A DNA stretch of 64,000 nucleotides. Origin: Calonectria ilicicola. Lineage: Eukaryota > Ascomycota > Sordariomycetes > Hypocreales > Nectriaceae. Positions 20,352 through 31,800 of this stretch are shown piece after piece. The position numbers and the translations under genes are program-made. Within the stretch, counting starts at the first letter, position 1. Each line of letters opens with the position of its first letter. The DNA lies in contig CP085829.1 in the NCBI GenBank assembly GCA_020809705.1, positions 1,922,001 through 1,986,000 of the forward strand. Reading direction: 5' to 3'. The notes below the pieces were generated by a model. The model searched no databases. It was given only the letters and a program-made list of their open reading frames with translations, and was not told the DNA's origin.

Positions 20352-21506
20352 GATGTGGGCTGTGTCATTGAAGATGGGATCACGTTGGGTGAGTGTGTGG
20401 TGAGAAGAAGGAAATGAGGCGCCGAGCACTATCGCATATGGAGTCTAGGAGGACAATCGCCCCAGGGAGAGTGACAGGCACACACCAATAGCATGAAGTT
20501 GGCGGTGATAACGGAGTGACAAATGGTGCATGACACTTTTGACAGGCCAGGGGCATATGGTTGGGTGGGCGTGGGCGGCGTGGAATCAAGGACAGGCGAT
20601 GATGAGATGGACAAGATAAATGAAACATTTTGCATGTGATTGCGAGTTGATAGGCACGGTTACTTGTGTGTACCTGTCTAATCCTTGAATGAGCCTATCA
20701 TAACCCTGGGCGTGTTTCTGAAGCAGGCACTCTCAACAGGGAAGACATGAAACTCCAATGTCCAAGGTTACAGTGTTTGCTAGCTATCTACCGACTTTCT
20801 AGAATGCAATAGAGATGCGCAGCATGGGATAGAGAATCTTGATGCCTTCTGTGGCGGGTCTTGGCGAAATACAGGGTTGTCTTGGCTTGATGAAACAGAT
20901 GCCCGGCCCATCATGGCCTGTTCATCAATGTTGATCGCATCAAGGACAGGATGGCTAGCACAGCCACGCCAAGGCTGTTAACGCCTCATGAGGGGAGGAC
21001 ATAAAAATATTGCGCCCACCAATGCCGAATTGGCTATTATTTCCCTGTTTTTGACTCCCACCATCGTTGTCTCATTCCATCATGGATTTCGTGCGAGTCT
21101 CACAGAGCCAATTTCGTCCCGGAGTCGCCTTGAGGCGCAGCACTACCAGTCAGCGGGCTTCCTCCATGTGGTTGCTCAGCCGTGGTCTGTGGCACCGTGG
21201 GTCAATCAATGGCTGGCCGAGCTTGGTCACCTAACCACCCCGCTTGCTGAGACCGTCTGCTACGGTTGAGCTTCGCTTCCAGCCTGACCTAATAATAGCC
21301 CACTTCCACTTCCCAGCTGCCTCACCGTCACTCCAATTGCTTCCATCCTCAGCCTTGCCATTTCCTACTTTGACAATTGAACAATAGTTCATTTCTCTTC
21401 ATATTTACGCCTCATCCTCCCTCACGAAACCGCGTGCCGACATCATCACTCGCGTTCTCGACCCCACGTTCCACGACCCCTCAACCCCGCCAAACTCGTC
21501 ACCGCT
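20352..21506. promoter_or_regulatory. Divergent promoter region of the lipase and gna1 genes
   Basis: This 1.16 kb lies between genes running apart. The last 100 bp before the gna1 ATG are CT-rich, as in many fungal leaders. No coding exon or clear factor site is supported. Confidence 0.4.
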
Positions 21507-22084
21507 ATGGCTCAAGAAGGCATCTTCAGCGCTGACCTCCTTTCCCCTGAGGTCATCGCTGCCCTGCCTGAGGGTTACAAGCTGCGTGCTCTGCGCAAGT
21601 CCGACTACAACAGTGGCTTCCTTGATTGCCTTCGTGTTCTCACCACTGTGGGTGACATTAAGGAGGCCGACTTCATCCAGCAGTACGACCGCATGGCTGC
21701 TCATGGAAGCTACTACGTGATCATCATTGAGGACACTACCAAGACCGAGCGCCCTGTTGTCGGAACCGGTGCCCTAATTGTCGAGCACAAGTTGTGAGTC
21801 GAATCTGGCAACAATTAAGGATGAACTGTCTCTAATACATATTTTTACCCTATAGCATCCACAACCTTGGCGCCGTCGGTCACATCGAGGACATCGCTGT
21901 CGACAAAGACCAGCAGGGAAAGAAGCTGGGCCTTCGTATCATCCAGTCTCTTGACTTCATTGCCGAGAAGGTCGGTTGCTACAAGAGCATTCTCGACTGC
22001 AGCGAAGCCAACGAGGGCTTCTATGTTAAGTGCGGCTTCAGACGAGCTGGTCTCCAGATGGCCCACTATTACGAGTCAAAGTAA
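21507..22084 (+). CDS. gna1: Glucosamine 6-phosphate N-acetyltransferase
   Basis: A 171-residue GNAT enzyme from two exons (21507-21793, 21856-22084) with a 62-bp intron; the split codon becomes Phe. It transfers acetyl from acetyl-CoA to glucosamine 6-phosphate, the second step to UDP-GlcNAc, in the cytosol, feeding chitin, N-glycans and GPI anchors. Visible features are the N-terminal Leu-Arg-Ala-Leu-Arg-Lys-Ser-Asp-Tyr block, a Gly-His-Ile-Glu-Asp-Ile-Ala-Val strand, the acetyl-CoA pyrophosphate loop Asp-Gln-Gln-Gly-Lys-Lys-Leu-Gly, and the C-terminal Cys-Ser-Glu-Ala-Asn-Glu-Gly-Phe-Tyr and Cys-Gly-Phe motifs. Length and motifs match fungal Gna1 (about 160-170 residues). Codon use is strongly biased to C-ending codons, which suggests high expression. 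Confidence 0.93.
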
Positions 22085-23353
22085 ATACAAGTGAAGCGTG
22101 GCTTCATGAGCACCCCCCATGCATGCTATTAGCAATATTTCGTTGCTTGTGGGATGCTCCCATCTAATATCACTTTTGTTGACACCATCTCCGTGCTATG
22201 CACAGAGGCTGATGGCGGTTTTGCATGGTGCAGGGAAAATCTACACCTAGAAGGATTAGATGCTAAGGCAAAAATATAGAACTGGATACAAAGCAGGCAT
22301 TATCTGGCTATTTATAAAGGAGATTTCTCACTATTGCTTTCTATGGCTACGTTTCCTCCAGGAGAGAAGCCAGCCCCACTCGTACTCGGTGAAGATGACG
22401 TGGGACAGCCCAATGACCGGGCTCTTAGTCCCCGAGATGATCGTGTAGATGCTAAAAACATACCCCGAGACAATGACCGACCCTCTTGTTTTCCACTCAT
22501 CGAAATTATGTCCATGGTAAAAGTCTTTCCTTGCTTCAATAATTTGAATTTTCATTTCGAAGGGAGCTCAAGGCTTTTCAATGACAATTCAGCTGGACCC
22601 AAGCGTGCGTGGTCTGGGTGTCATCCGCTCTCAGCCGGACTTGCTCTTAATCTCACAGCGAATAAGGAGGCTTAGTTGAACTCTCATGTGCAACTGCTGG
22701 CGCAAAACCCGCCGAGCATGTAAGCATGTGGCCCTCGGCTTCCGAACTGAAGCGGTTGATGATGTGGCCGCGTATAAGAATCCATGGGAATCTCCGCAAA
22801 TCTCCGTTTGATTGTAGATCCTACCTTCCATCTAAACTTCATATTGATTGTCGGTTGCCCAACACTGCCGCAATAAAACCTTCCAGACTTGTTAAGGTGG
22901 GAAGTGGCTGACACAGAATCTTGAAATGTATGAAGAGCTGAACCCGTCGTTTGCCCGGGTGCGTATTGCAGCCCTTCAGCAGTCAGTGTAAGTAAAACGA
23001 CAACCTGGGTTGCCTTCTCGCTTTACCCTGGAGCCTCATCATAACGACATATAGAATCCTTACCCAAACTTCAGCACCAACCCGCCATGTGGTTCGACAG
23101 CAGCGCAACAAGGTGACACTCGTCGCCGGTCCGCTGGGCATCTATCATTTGGAGAAGCGGAGGATGGTTCGAGCGCGACGTGAATGATGTGGCGTTTGCG
23201 ATGCACTATGATGATTAGGTCGAGGGACCATGCAACAAATGCACATGGCGAATATCGGTACTGGCGGGGTTGGGTATTTTTAATCTTTTTTTTTGGCCTG
23301 TATTTCCTCTAAATTGTTCTTTCTATTTTTCTATGGTACATGAAAGTGCACAA
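22085..23353. other. Convergent intergenic region
   Basis: This 1.27 kb lies between two genes whose 3' ends face each other. Apart from the small minus-strand open frame at 22331-22555 (listed separately), nothing coding is supported. Confidence 0.4.
22331..22555 (-). CDS. Possible small protein, 74 residues
   Basis: An ATG-to-TAG frame of 74 residues with a protein-like composition: a mixed polar N-terminus, then a Val/Ile-rich stretch with Tyr-Val-Phe-Ser-Ile-Tyr-Thr-Ile-Ile, and a Trp-rich basic end (Trp-Gly-Trp-Leu-Leu-Ser-Trp-Arg-Lys-Arg). I recognise no family. It lies in a convergent gap that could also be UTR, and a frame of this length occurs by chance at this GC content. It could be the last exon of a decayed gene, because the N-terminus starts abruptly. 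Confidence 0.2.
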   Translation of the reverse strand: MKIQIIEARKDFYHGHNFDEWKTRGSVIVSGYVFSIYTIISGTKSPVIGLSHVIFTEYEWGWLLSWRKRSHRKQ

Positions 23354-24292
23354 TTACCTGCCCATCCAGCCACCGTCAACGACCAAGACGTGACCGCTCA
23401 CGTAGCCACTGGCCTTGCTGGCAAGGTACACGGAAGTGCCCTTGAAGTCGTCGGGTGAGCCCCAGACACCGGCGGGGATGCGCGCGGTGATGCTGGCGAG
23501 GCGCTCAGGGTTGTTGAGGAGAGCCTCGTTCATGTCGGTGGCAATATAACCGGGAGCAATGGCGTTGACTGTAATGCCCTTGGCGGTCCACTCATTGGCA
23601 AAGCTCTTTGTTAGCTGGCCAACAGCTCCCTTGGAGGCGGCGTAGGCGGGGACGGTGAAGCCGCCCTGGAAGGTCAGAAGAGAGGCGAAGTTGATGATGC
23701 TGCCACGGCGGCCGGTTACGGGTGAAGGCTCGAGACCAAGCATGTGGGCGCCGACGTCTCGGCAGAGAGTGAAGACGGCGTTGAGATTCACTTGGATGAC
23801 CTAGTTCGCGTGTTAATAAGCTGAGCTGAGCTGGCCAGGCCACCCGAACTAGAGAAAGGGGAAATAAATGAAGCGCATTAACTGACATCGTTAAAGTCCT
23901 TGTCAGGGAACTCCTCGCAAGGGTGTCGTCGCTGGATACCGGCGCAGTTGACGAGGATGCGGATCTGGTGACCATCGGCGAGAATCTTGGGGACGAGAGT
24001 GCCGACGGAGGCGGAGGAAGAGAGGTCGGCCGTGTAGATGAAGGCCTTGCGGCCGAGCTTCTCAATGGCCTCTTTGGTGGCAGTAGCAGTGGTATCACGC
24101 TGTAGGAAAAAAAGAATCAGGACGTGATCTTTCTCAAGAGTGAATTGCATCGAGCTCGTAATGACGTACCTGGACCAAGATGATGTCGGCGCCGGCCTCA
24201 GCAAGACCAATGGCAACGGCCTGGCCAATGCCACGGGTGCCACCAGTGACGACAGCCGTGTGGCCCTCCACAGAGAAGAAAGAGGCAGACAT
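23354..24292 (-). CDS. KduD-like SDR (2-deoxy-D-gluconate 3-dehydrogenase family)
   Basis: A 260-residue classical short-chain dehydrogenase in three exons (24170-24292, 23887-24099, 23354-23800), phase 0 junctions. The Rossmann motif is Thr16-Gly-Gly-Thr-Arg-Gly-Ile-Gly23, the Asn-Cys-Ala-Gly block replaces the usual NNAG, and the catalytic residues are Ser152, Tyr165 and Lys169. Phe-Gln-Gly-Gly followed by Val-Pro-Ala-Tyr, Ala-Asn-Glu-Trp, Asn-Ala-Ile-Ala-Pro-Gly-Tyr, Arg-Ile-Pro-Ala-Gly-x-Trp-Gly and a Val-Asp-Gly-Gly-Trp end are the pattern of bacterial KduD. KduD enzymes oxidise or reduce ketodeoxy-sugar acids (2-keto-3-deoxy-gluconate type) with NAD(H). The protein is predicted cytosolic. 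The second intron uses the less common donor GTCAGT. It is divergent from the polyol dehydrogenase. The exact substrate is not readable from sequence. Confidence 0.87.
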
Positions 24293-25836
24293 CGGGAAAA
24301 GAATTGGGGCTGAGGAGGAGGAGGAGGAAGAAGGATACGGAAGTTCAGTCCCGATGAATGGAGTTGCGGGTGTTGAGTGCTTTTTACTTTTGGGTGCTTT
24401 CGTCCCTTACACACGTAAACGAGGGGCGGCGCGGGGCGGAAAAGCAAAAGGTGGCATGAGGGGGGCGGGGTGTATCTAAGTCTACTCTGGTGCACAAGTC
24501 TGAATACCTTCTTCCACACACGCATATGGAGCCGCACACCGAAGCGAAAACGCCATGGCTTTCTCTCCCCTGCAGAGCATGCGACGGCGCTAGCTCGGCA
24601 TGGTCATCGTCATGGCTGGAGAACCGGGTTTGGAGTATACAAGACACACCACCTGATCTGAAGGCATTGTCACCCAATGGCCAATGTCAAGTATTAGGAT
24701 TACCTCCCCATCATTACGAGAGGTGGCCGAGTCAGGGTCGGAGACAAGGCCGAATTCGGGGCGGGCAAGATGCCGCCTCGTTGGACGGGGACCCGCTGCG
24801 ACGACACCAACCAGCTCAACAATGGACCCAAATGCAGTTGTACTGCTACATTCCCCCAGTCTTCCTAGTCGTGACGGTGTGTGAGAGTTAGCAATTGTAA
24901 TGATCAATGCGCTTGACAAGGTTCGAAGCCTTCATTTCCATGTAAGCCTCATGACAGCAGAGCAGTGGTCATGAGCCGGCAAAAAAAAAAAAAAAAAGGT
25001 CTGGTCAAGCTGGCCTCACTGCGGGGAACGGATAAACCTTCCTTGTTCCCCAGACATGGCCTATCAACAGCACCATTCCAGACCTAAACGGGGAATTGCC
25101 AAGACTGCCCATTTTGGCAGCTTCTCCAAATCAACAGGAAAAAAAAGCCAGGTTTCGGCAAACCAGCGCCGCTCTTAGCCGGTGCTGAATGCCGACTCGC
25201 CAGCACAGCCAATGTTGACAACGTAATAGCGCTAGTTTTTGCAGTGTTTTTACTTCTCGACGGGCGTTTTAGGGGCTAGAATGTGAGTGCACCCCGCGGG
25301 GGAGGGGTAAAGGTTCCATGATAGAGCAATTAGCGGCTGTAAAATGTTCAGGCCTGGCCCGCCGGATGTCCACTCATCCACCCACCCCCTGCCCGTCGTC
25401 GCCATGTACAGGTACTACGAAAAGGCGGGCGGTGGATTTTTATCCTCCCTCTGAGCGTCTGTATGTTTGGAAACCCGTCATGGGGTAAGGTGTCATGGGG
25501 CAACGCTTCGTGGAGCGGCGCGACTCGGCTCTCTCCCCGCGTAATTCGCCTGGCTTTGGCGTATAATCGATATCGGAGCCGGGAATCGCTGGCTTCGTCC
25601 ACCGCTGGAAGCCACCCCGCCCACTTGCCTCTCAATCCCGGCCAGCCGTGGTCCAACGAATTTCTTTGATTTGTCTTCTTTTACTCTCCCGCTTCTTTTA
25701 TTCTCTCCCTGTTGTTTTTCAAGGATTGGCACTTCTAGATCACTCATCAAGGTCCTCAATTGACCGGTCTGCGTATCATTGCTCATTCTCACCTTGCCTC
25801 ACCTTTCACCTCACCTTCCACTTACCGTCTGCCATC
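24293..25836. promoter_or_regulatory. Divergent promoter region of the SDR and polyol dehydrogenase genes
   Basis: This 1.5 kb separates two oxidoreductase genes. GGNTAAA-type matches are present at 25030-25036 and 25305-25311, along with GC-rich CreA-like blocks such as GCGGGG near 25296. A run of 17 A residues lies at 24981-24997. The last 180 bp before the polyol dehydrogenase start are CT-rich. These motifs are suggestive only. Confidence 0.4.
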
Positions 25837-27188
25837 ATGTCGACTGAGAGTGTTGCTGCCTCCGTCCTTCACGGCGCCAAGGACCTTCGTATCGTGAGTT
25901 CTTGTTGTTTGAATTGATCATCCTACCTTTTGTCTCGGTTGACTGACAACCCCCAACAGGAAGAGCGACAGCTCTCTGCTCCCGGTAGCGATGAGATTCA
26001 GGTTGCCGTCCAGGCCACTGGTCTCTGTGGTTCCGATCTTCACTACTTCAACCACTACCGCAATGGTGATATCATTGTCCGCGAGCCCTTAACCCTCGGC
26101 CACGAGTCTGCCGGTACCGTCGTCGCTGTCGGTTCTGGTGTTACCAACTTCGCTCCTGGCGACCGCGTTGCCCTCGAAGTTGGTCTTCCCTGCGAGAACT
26201 GCGAGTACTGTAGCGTCGGCCGCTACAACATCTGCCGTGGCATGAAGTTCCGTAGCTCAGCCAAGGCCAACCCTCATGCCCAGGGAACTCTCCAGGAGAA
26301 GATCAACCACCCTGCCCGTTGGTGCCACAAGTAAGTCTTTGACATTACGCCGCAGTTGACTATTTTACTTACACGCCCAAGGCTGCCCGATGCCGTTTCC
26401 CTCGAGCTCGGCGCTCTCGTCGAGCCCCTCTCCGTCGCTTGGCACGCTCGTGGCCGAGCCAACCTCCCCAAAGATGCCACAGTCTTTGTCCTTGGTGCTG
26501 GCGCTGTAGGCCTGCTCGCAGCAGCTGTTAGCAAGGCCGATGGTGTCAAGACCGTCATTATTGCAGATATCCTGAAGGAGCGTGTCGACTTTGCGGTTGC
26601 CAACGGCTTTGCCGATGCTGGTGTGATCGTCCCCATGGAACGACCCCAGACGATTGAGGACAAGCTTGCATACGCTCAAAAGGTGGCTACCATGGTTAAA
26701 GAGACCAAGGTCAATGGCGAGGAAGTTGGTGAGGTTACTGCTGTTTACGAATGCACTGGTGTCGAGACCTGTGTGCAGACAGCTATTTATGTGAGTAGGA
26801 TTTTGATTGCATCCTCCTTCGCGACATGCATCTGTTGCGCAAATTGCTAACATGACAATTATAGTCAACCAAGCCTGGTGGCAAAGTTCTCATCATCGGC
26901 ATGGGCACTCCCATCCTTACCCTCCCCATCTCCGCCGCTGCCCTACGCGAGGTCGACCTCGTCGGTGTCTTCCGCTATGCCAACACCTACCGACCTGTTA
27001 TCGAAATGTTGGCCAGCCCACCAAGCGGCTTGCCTGACCTCACACGCCTCGTGACCCAGCGATTCAAGGGCATGGATCGCATCGAGGAGGCTTTCCAGAT
27101 GGCCGGCAAGGTCAAGGATGATGCCGGAAACCTCGTTATCAAGGTCCTGGTCGACATGTCATCCAAGTCCCGGACCAGTGTATTGTAG
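25837..27188 (+). CDS. Zinc-dependent polyol dehydrogenase (sorbitol/xylitol/arabinitol type)
   Basis: A 386-residue medium-chain dehydrogenase in four exons (25837-25893, 25960-26330, 26382-26790, 26865-27188). Catalytic zinc ligands are Cys42 (Gly-Leu-Cys-Gly-Ser-Asp), His67-Glu68 and Glu157. Structural zinc cysteines are Cys97, Cys100, Cys103 and Cys111. The Rossmann loop is Gly181-Ala-Gly-Ala-Val-Gly186, and Asp205 at the end of the second strand points to NAD rather than NADP. It converts polyols such as sorbitol, xylitol or L-arabinitol to keto-sugars in the cytosol. The sequence alone does not decide which, and the family includes LadA, XdhA and SdhA paralogues in Aspergillus. Introns are 66, 51 and 74 bp. 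It converges with the aldo-keto reductase gene downstream (573 bp between stops), which could act on the same sugar class. Confidence 0.9.
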
Positions 27189-27761
27189 ATATAATTGACA
27201 ACGATTTCTTTTATTTTCAACGGCATTTGGGTTAAGAAAAGGGTAGAGGGGCAGGCTGGTTTGTGCAATGAATGACGAAGCGAGATAGTACTGGGTAGCA
27301 AACATGATGATTTTGGGTTACAATGACTGCATTGCCTATGCAATACTACCGTGCATTGGTTTGTTTCAATCATGAATGATCATTGGACATCTGACCAGGG
27401 GCTCTTGTTTCTTGTTCCTGTTTCGTGGAACCGGACACTTTTCCTTGTGCGTAAAAATTTACCCTCAAGATGGAAATGCAGGGTGACTGGTGACTAGTGA
27501 TGTCATGGTACCATCCCGCTGTTGTAGTCGGGGTTCGCGGAAAAGGGCACCGAGTCCAACAGACGGAAAAGCAATCCGAAAAAGGCAAGAGCCAAACAAC
27601 GCATGCGATTTTGCCAAGTTCACTAAAGATTGGGGGTTCTCAAGGTAAATTTTCTCAAATATATTCATTGATGCATTTGGCCTAAAAAAAGAGGCTCTAG
27701 TCTATTATGATGTGCTATTTTACTTTATTTATTTTTTGTTCATTCATGACATTGATCTCAT
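27189..27761. other. Convergent intergenic region
   Basis: This 573-bp gap lies between the 3' ends of the polyol dehydrogenase and aldo-keto reductase genes and should hold both terminators. Nothing coding is supported. Confidence 0.4.
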
Positions 27762-28889
27762 CTACTGCTTGTCGGGGAAGCCAAAGTTGACGCCGAAAGG
27801 TGGGTAGACGTATCGCTTGAGCTCGCCCTTCTTGGTGAGGTCATCGGAGTAGTCGGTGAGGGTCTTGAGCTCGTCGGCATCCAGGGTAACAATCTTCTTG
27901 TTGTCAGTGATGCGGGAAGGGGTGACGGACTTGGCCAGGACGGTGGTGCCTCGGGCCACTAAGAACGTAGATGTTAGAATATCTTGTTTCAATTGCGTAA
28001 CATGGTAGAAATCTTACCGTGGTAGCTGAGAAGAATAGTAGAGGGAGAGACACCCTTCTTCTCGGCCAGCTTGACGACAGGCTCCGCAGACATGACGGGG
28101 CCACCGGTGCTGCCCAGGGGGCTATAGGCGACAACGTGGATGCCCTTCTGGTTGCAGAGGTCTACAATCTCCTGCTGGGGAAGACTGGGGTGGTTCTCAA
28201 TCTGGTTGATGGCGGGGAGGATGGTGGCGTGGGGGAAAAGCTCCTCGAGGTACTTGACGCTGTACTGTAGGGTGGAACGTATGGTGTTAGTTGGATCTCC
28301 TTCTCACATCGCGGGGTATTGGCGCCGACTTACGTTGCAGACACCAACAGCCTTGGTCTTGCCAGTGGCAGGGAGCTTCTCCATCTGCTTCCAGGTGTCG
28401 ACGTGGTTGTAGTCGTGGAGAATATCTCGGGAACCATCCTCCTTGGTGGGGAACTTGTCGTGGTTACCCTCGGGGTTCAGGAGGACAGGCCAGTGCTAAC
28501 ATCTTTGGGTCAGAACTCATACACGAAGAGAAGATTTTATGGCTGGGAATGGGATAAAAACTCACAACAAGGAAGAGGTCAACGTAGTCAAGACCGAGGC
28601 TCTTCAAGCTCTTGTCGAGAGCAAGCTCACATCGGGTGTTGTAAGAAGCCCAGACCTTGGTCATGACGAAGATGTCCTCACGCTTGACACCAGCATCGAA
28701 AGCGGCCTTGAGGCCCTTGCCAACCTCATCCTCGTTTCCGTAGCAGTAAGCACCATCGATCAGCTTGTAACCATCCTTGAGGGCGTAGGCGACAGCATTC
28801 TCGACCTCGCCGGGCTGTGACTGCCAGGTGCCGAGACCAACGGCGGGGATTTCCTGGCCAGTGTTGAGCTTGAAGGAAGTGGCAGCCAT
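27762..28889 (-). CDS. Aldo-keto reductase, glycerol-dehydrogenase (GldB/Gcy1)-like
   Basis: A 309-residue (beta/alpha)8 enzyme in four exons (28566-28889, 28334-28495, 28018-28264, 27762-27958). The catalytic tetrad is complete: Asp45, Tyr50, Lys78 and His109. The N-terminus has the Gly-Leu-Gly-Thr-Trp-Gln-Ser signature of NADPH glycerol dehydrogenase and L-glyceraldehyde reductase types in filamentous fungi. It would reduce dihydroxyacetone, glyceraldehyde or short aldoses using NADPH. The ATG at 28889 gives the usual length. The frame stays open upstream through an ATG at 29024, which would add 45 residues rich in Arg, Ser and Leu with no acidic residue, resembling a mitochondrial presequence (see findings). 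Introns are 70, 69 and 59 bp. Neighbours are two other sugar-active dehydrogenases. Confidence 0.88.
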
Positions 28890-31800
28890 TGTGTAGAATC
28901 GAGCGGGTATCCTGGAGGACAGGGTAGGGGGAAATATGGAACGAAGGGAGAAGGAAGAGGGAAATGTGTAGGTTTTTGAGGAGAGACGAGAGGAACGCAG
29001 CAATGTTCGCGCGAGAGTGGGCATGGAGGCTGTTATAAACCACGGCCAGACAATTTTGCCCCTCCGTCGACACCAATCCAATGGCTAGCTAATAACTAAT
29101 TCCGGACAGGCGCCTTGCTCCCCGTCCACAGCTCGCCCTGCTCTCCCTGCGACGTGCCAAGTATCCATCCCCCAATGCTTTTTCCTTTTCCTACTGCCTC
29201 ATGATTCCGTCGGCGGGGTCAAGGCCGAGTGAAGGCCAAAGGCCAACCCCACCACACCGACCCCTCCTTTGCCGTGCCTGATTAGTTGGGCCCATGGCGG
29301 GGTGAACGAGGGGCCAGCTCCCCTCCAAAAGGTTTGGGGGGAGGGGTGGACGAGACGCTTGCTGCGAAGTGCCTGATGCTGGGTGCTGTACCGGTACCTC
29401 TGCTGGGCCAAAACGGCGAGTTGCCGAACTGCGAGGTGCTCTGTGGCGATTGAGTGGCCGCCAGCACTCGGGGTGGGGTTGGTCCGAGATGGGGGCTGAC
29501 CTCCTGTGAGTGAGAGGTGACAGGCTGGTTTTCTGAGTGACATAGAGTGATGCAGTAGACTCTCTCTTGGCGCCGCCATTCATGTGGGCCGAGTCGGCGA
29601 GAACCCCGGTCGCTGCCCCCAATACCGATATGTATAGATACATATGCACCCCAAGATGCCCCCGATTCTGCCATTAGTGCAGCGCCATGCGCTCTAGTCT
29701 TGAACCTGATCGATCCATCCACTGGCCATTCTGATATTTGATCGCTAGTACCGTGAACGAAATGGTCTGCTCTGATTGGGTTTGGCATTCAAAAGCATCA
29801 GTGATTGAAAAATAACACAAGGAAGAACCCCATTCCTGCGCATTTTCACAACCTCACTGAGATTCTTCCCGCTTTGTCCAAATTCCTACTTGACTGATGC
29901 ATTTGGTCTCTGCATGAGCCCAGATGGTTTCTGCGAGCTGTATTCTCGCGGTCTCAGTAAGAGAGTGCCCGAGTGTTGTCTAAACGTCCGCTCGACTAGA
30001 GAGAATGTTTCTTGCCTTATTTCAGAAACAAATAGCAGGCTCAATTGGGGGGTTTCTAGGGAGCTCCGGAGCCACAAAGGTGGGGGATAAAACGGTCCTC
30101 ATCGATATTACTCAACAAGAACGTAGTTCACTTACATTACCATCCTGACTGCACTGCCTTGAAACACTTGTAGCTCATTGCCTCGAAGGAAGATGATTCA
30201 ACTGGCCCGCCTCAAAGCCTCGATTTGTGGAGAGGACTTATTCTAACCTATTGAGTCCCCCGAGAATCTCTGAATTGAGGAAGCACTGCCATGCTCCCCT
30301 AAATACCTTGAACTGGGCCATCTTACCACGTACTACAAACTCCTATCTGCTACAAAATAACATGGTAGATTCCTTGGCAAGTTAGATAAATGCGTTTTGC
30401 GACTCCCAATTCCTTCTGGAGTCACTATCCCTACCCCAACACTCCACTCATACGGTTATTATAGATCCTCAAAGCTCATTTAACATATCAATTCAAGCCT
30501 GTCAAGTGTATGTTGACTCGTTGGAAAGGCAAAGATGTCTTGTAAACCACATATTCAACATTCACCAGCCTTATAATAGGTTGCAATAACCCCAGTAGCG
30601 TGTTCTTGGGCCTACAAAACTCTGTACTCTTGTACCATCCATGCCCATTGGGTTGTGTAAACTCGACAGCTACCAGGACTATAGGTTCGAATTCTTCTGG
30701 CAGTATTAAAATCTCACTACAGTATTGGTGGCCGCGTATGCCATATTCTCAAGGAGTGTCGTTTCAGGACTTCGTAATGTATCTTTAGACGCGCCTAGAA
30801 ATGACAGGTGGGTGTTAATAATGAAACCCCATAGTCTTTACATGATGTTCAACATAAAATGTTTTGGGTTGAATTCGCCAACGATAAGATCGGCGGATCT
30901 CCCATGGAACCGAAGAGCGGTATTAAATTGAAAGCTTCTGTATTACTAATCTTGCACAAGAGCCAAGCCTGCCAATGTCTTGGAATCTCATCCTAGCTCC
31001 TATTGTGTTGGTATTGTTAAACATACATGGTTTAATATAACTAAGGAATTACTTGAGCTACGAGTCTCACCTTGCCCAAAGATCATGCGCGAAATAATAG
31101 AGCATGATAAAGCCGAAAGCCCACAATTTTCAGATGGGGAAGGTAACTTGTATCACGTCGGAAGGAACCTTTATAAAAACCTGACTAAAATAACGCGGTT
31201 GCCTAAAGATACCGTACACGCAAGAGTAGAAATTATTTACAAAATCGTAGTAAAATCCTTCACTACGAAGCTTTATATGTTTACATGTGTTTATAATCTA
31301 ACTCTGTTTTGTGATTTGCAATTGAATATCGGCTCAAGGGTCTACATCTCCTACTTGAGGCCGTAACTTACAAGAAACATATGTTGGTTCCATTATCTAT
31401 GGGCGGACCGCTGTTTTGTATTTTTAATTTTGAGACTAGAGAATCCTCTAGCAAGCGAACAAGCTCTCAGCTGAGCAAAGTTCCCAGCTTGGTTCTGGGC
31501 CAATCGCATGATACTTGACCATTGTGATAGGCCCTGGACTATCAAAAAACACTCCCCTAAACAGTAAGATTGTCAACTAATGCTGTGCTGCTACCCGTTT
31601 TTAAAAAGCATTTTCAGGAATGTGGCCACGCATACCTCTATGTGACAAGGCTGGCAAATATGTGAGGGATTTGTAATGCCTGCTCAGATTTGCTGTACGC
31701 GTCACCTGCAAATTCATTGCCAATAACGTTGTATTACGACTAAGGAAACCTAGGCTTCGCATTTCACACGTCGCATTGAGAGTCATGCGGTTAATTCCCC

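Noticed and set aside
20352..20429. Upstream extension of the lipase frame
   Set aside because: The first codon is GTG, and the extra 26 residues lie before the first ATG with no conserved feature.
29191..29788. Overlapping minus-strand open frames upstream of the aldo-keto reductase
   Set aside because: They have low-complexity Pro/Ser composition, and the overlapping frames contradict one another; likely promoter DNA.
30685..30700. GGTTCGAATTC, like a tRNA B box
   Set aside because: The flanks do not fold into a cloverleaf and no A box or acceptor stem pairing is visible.
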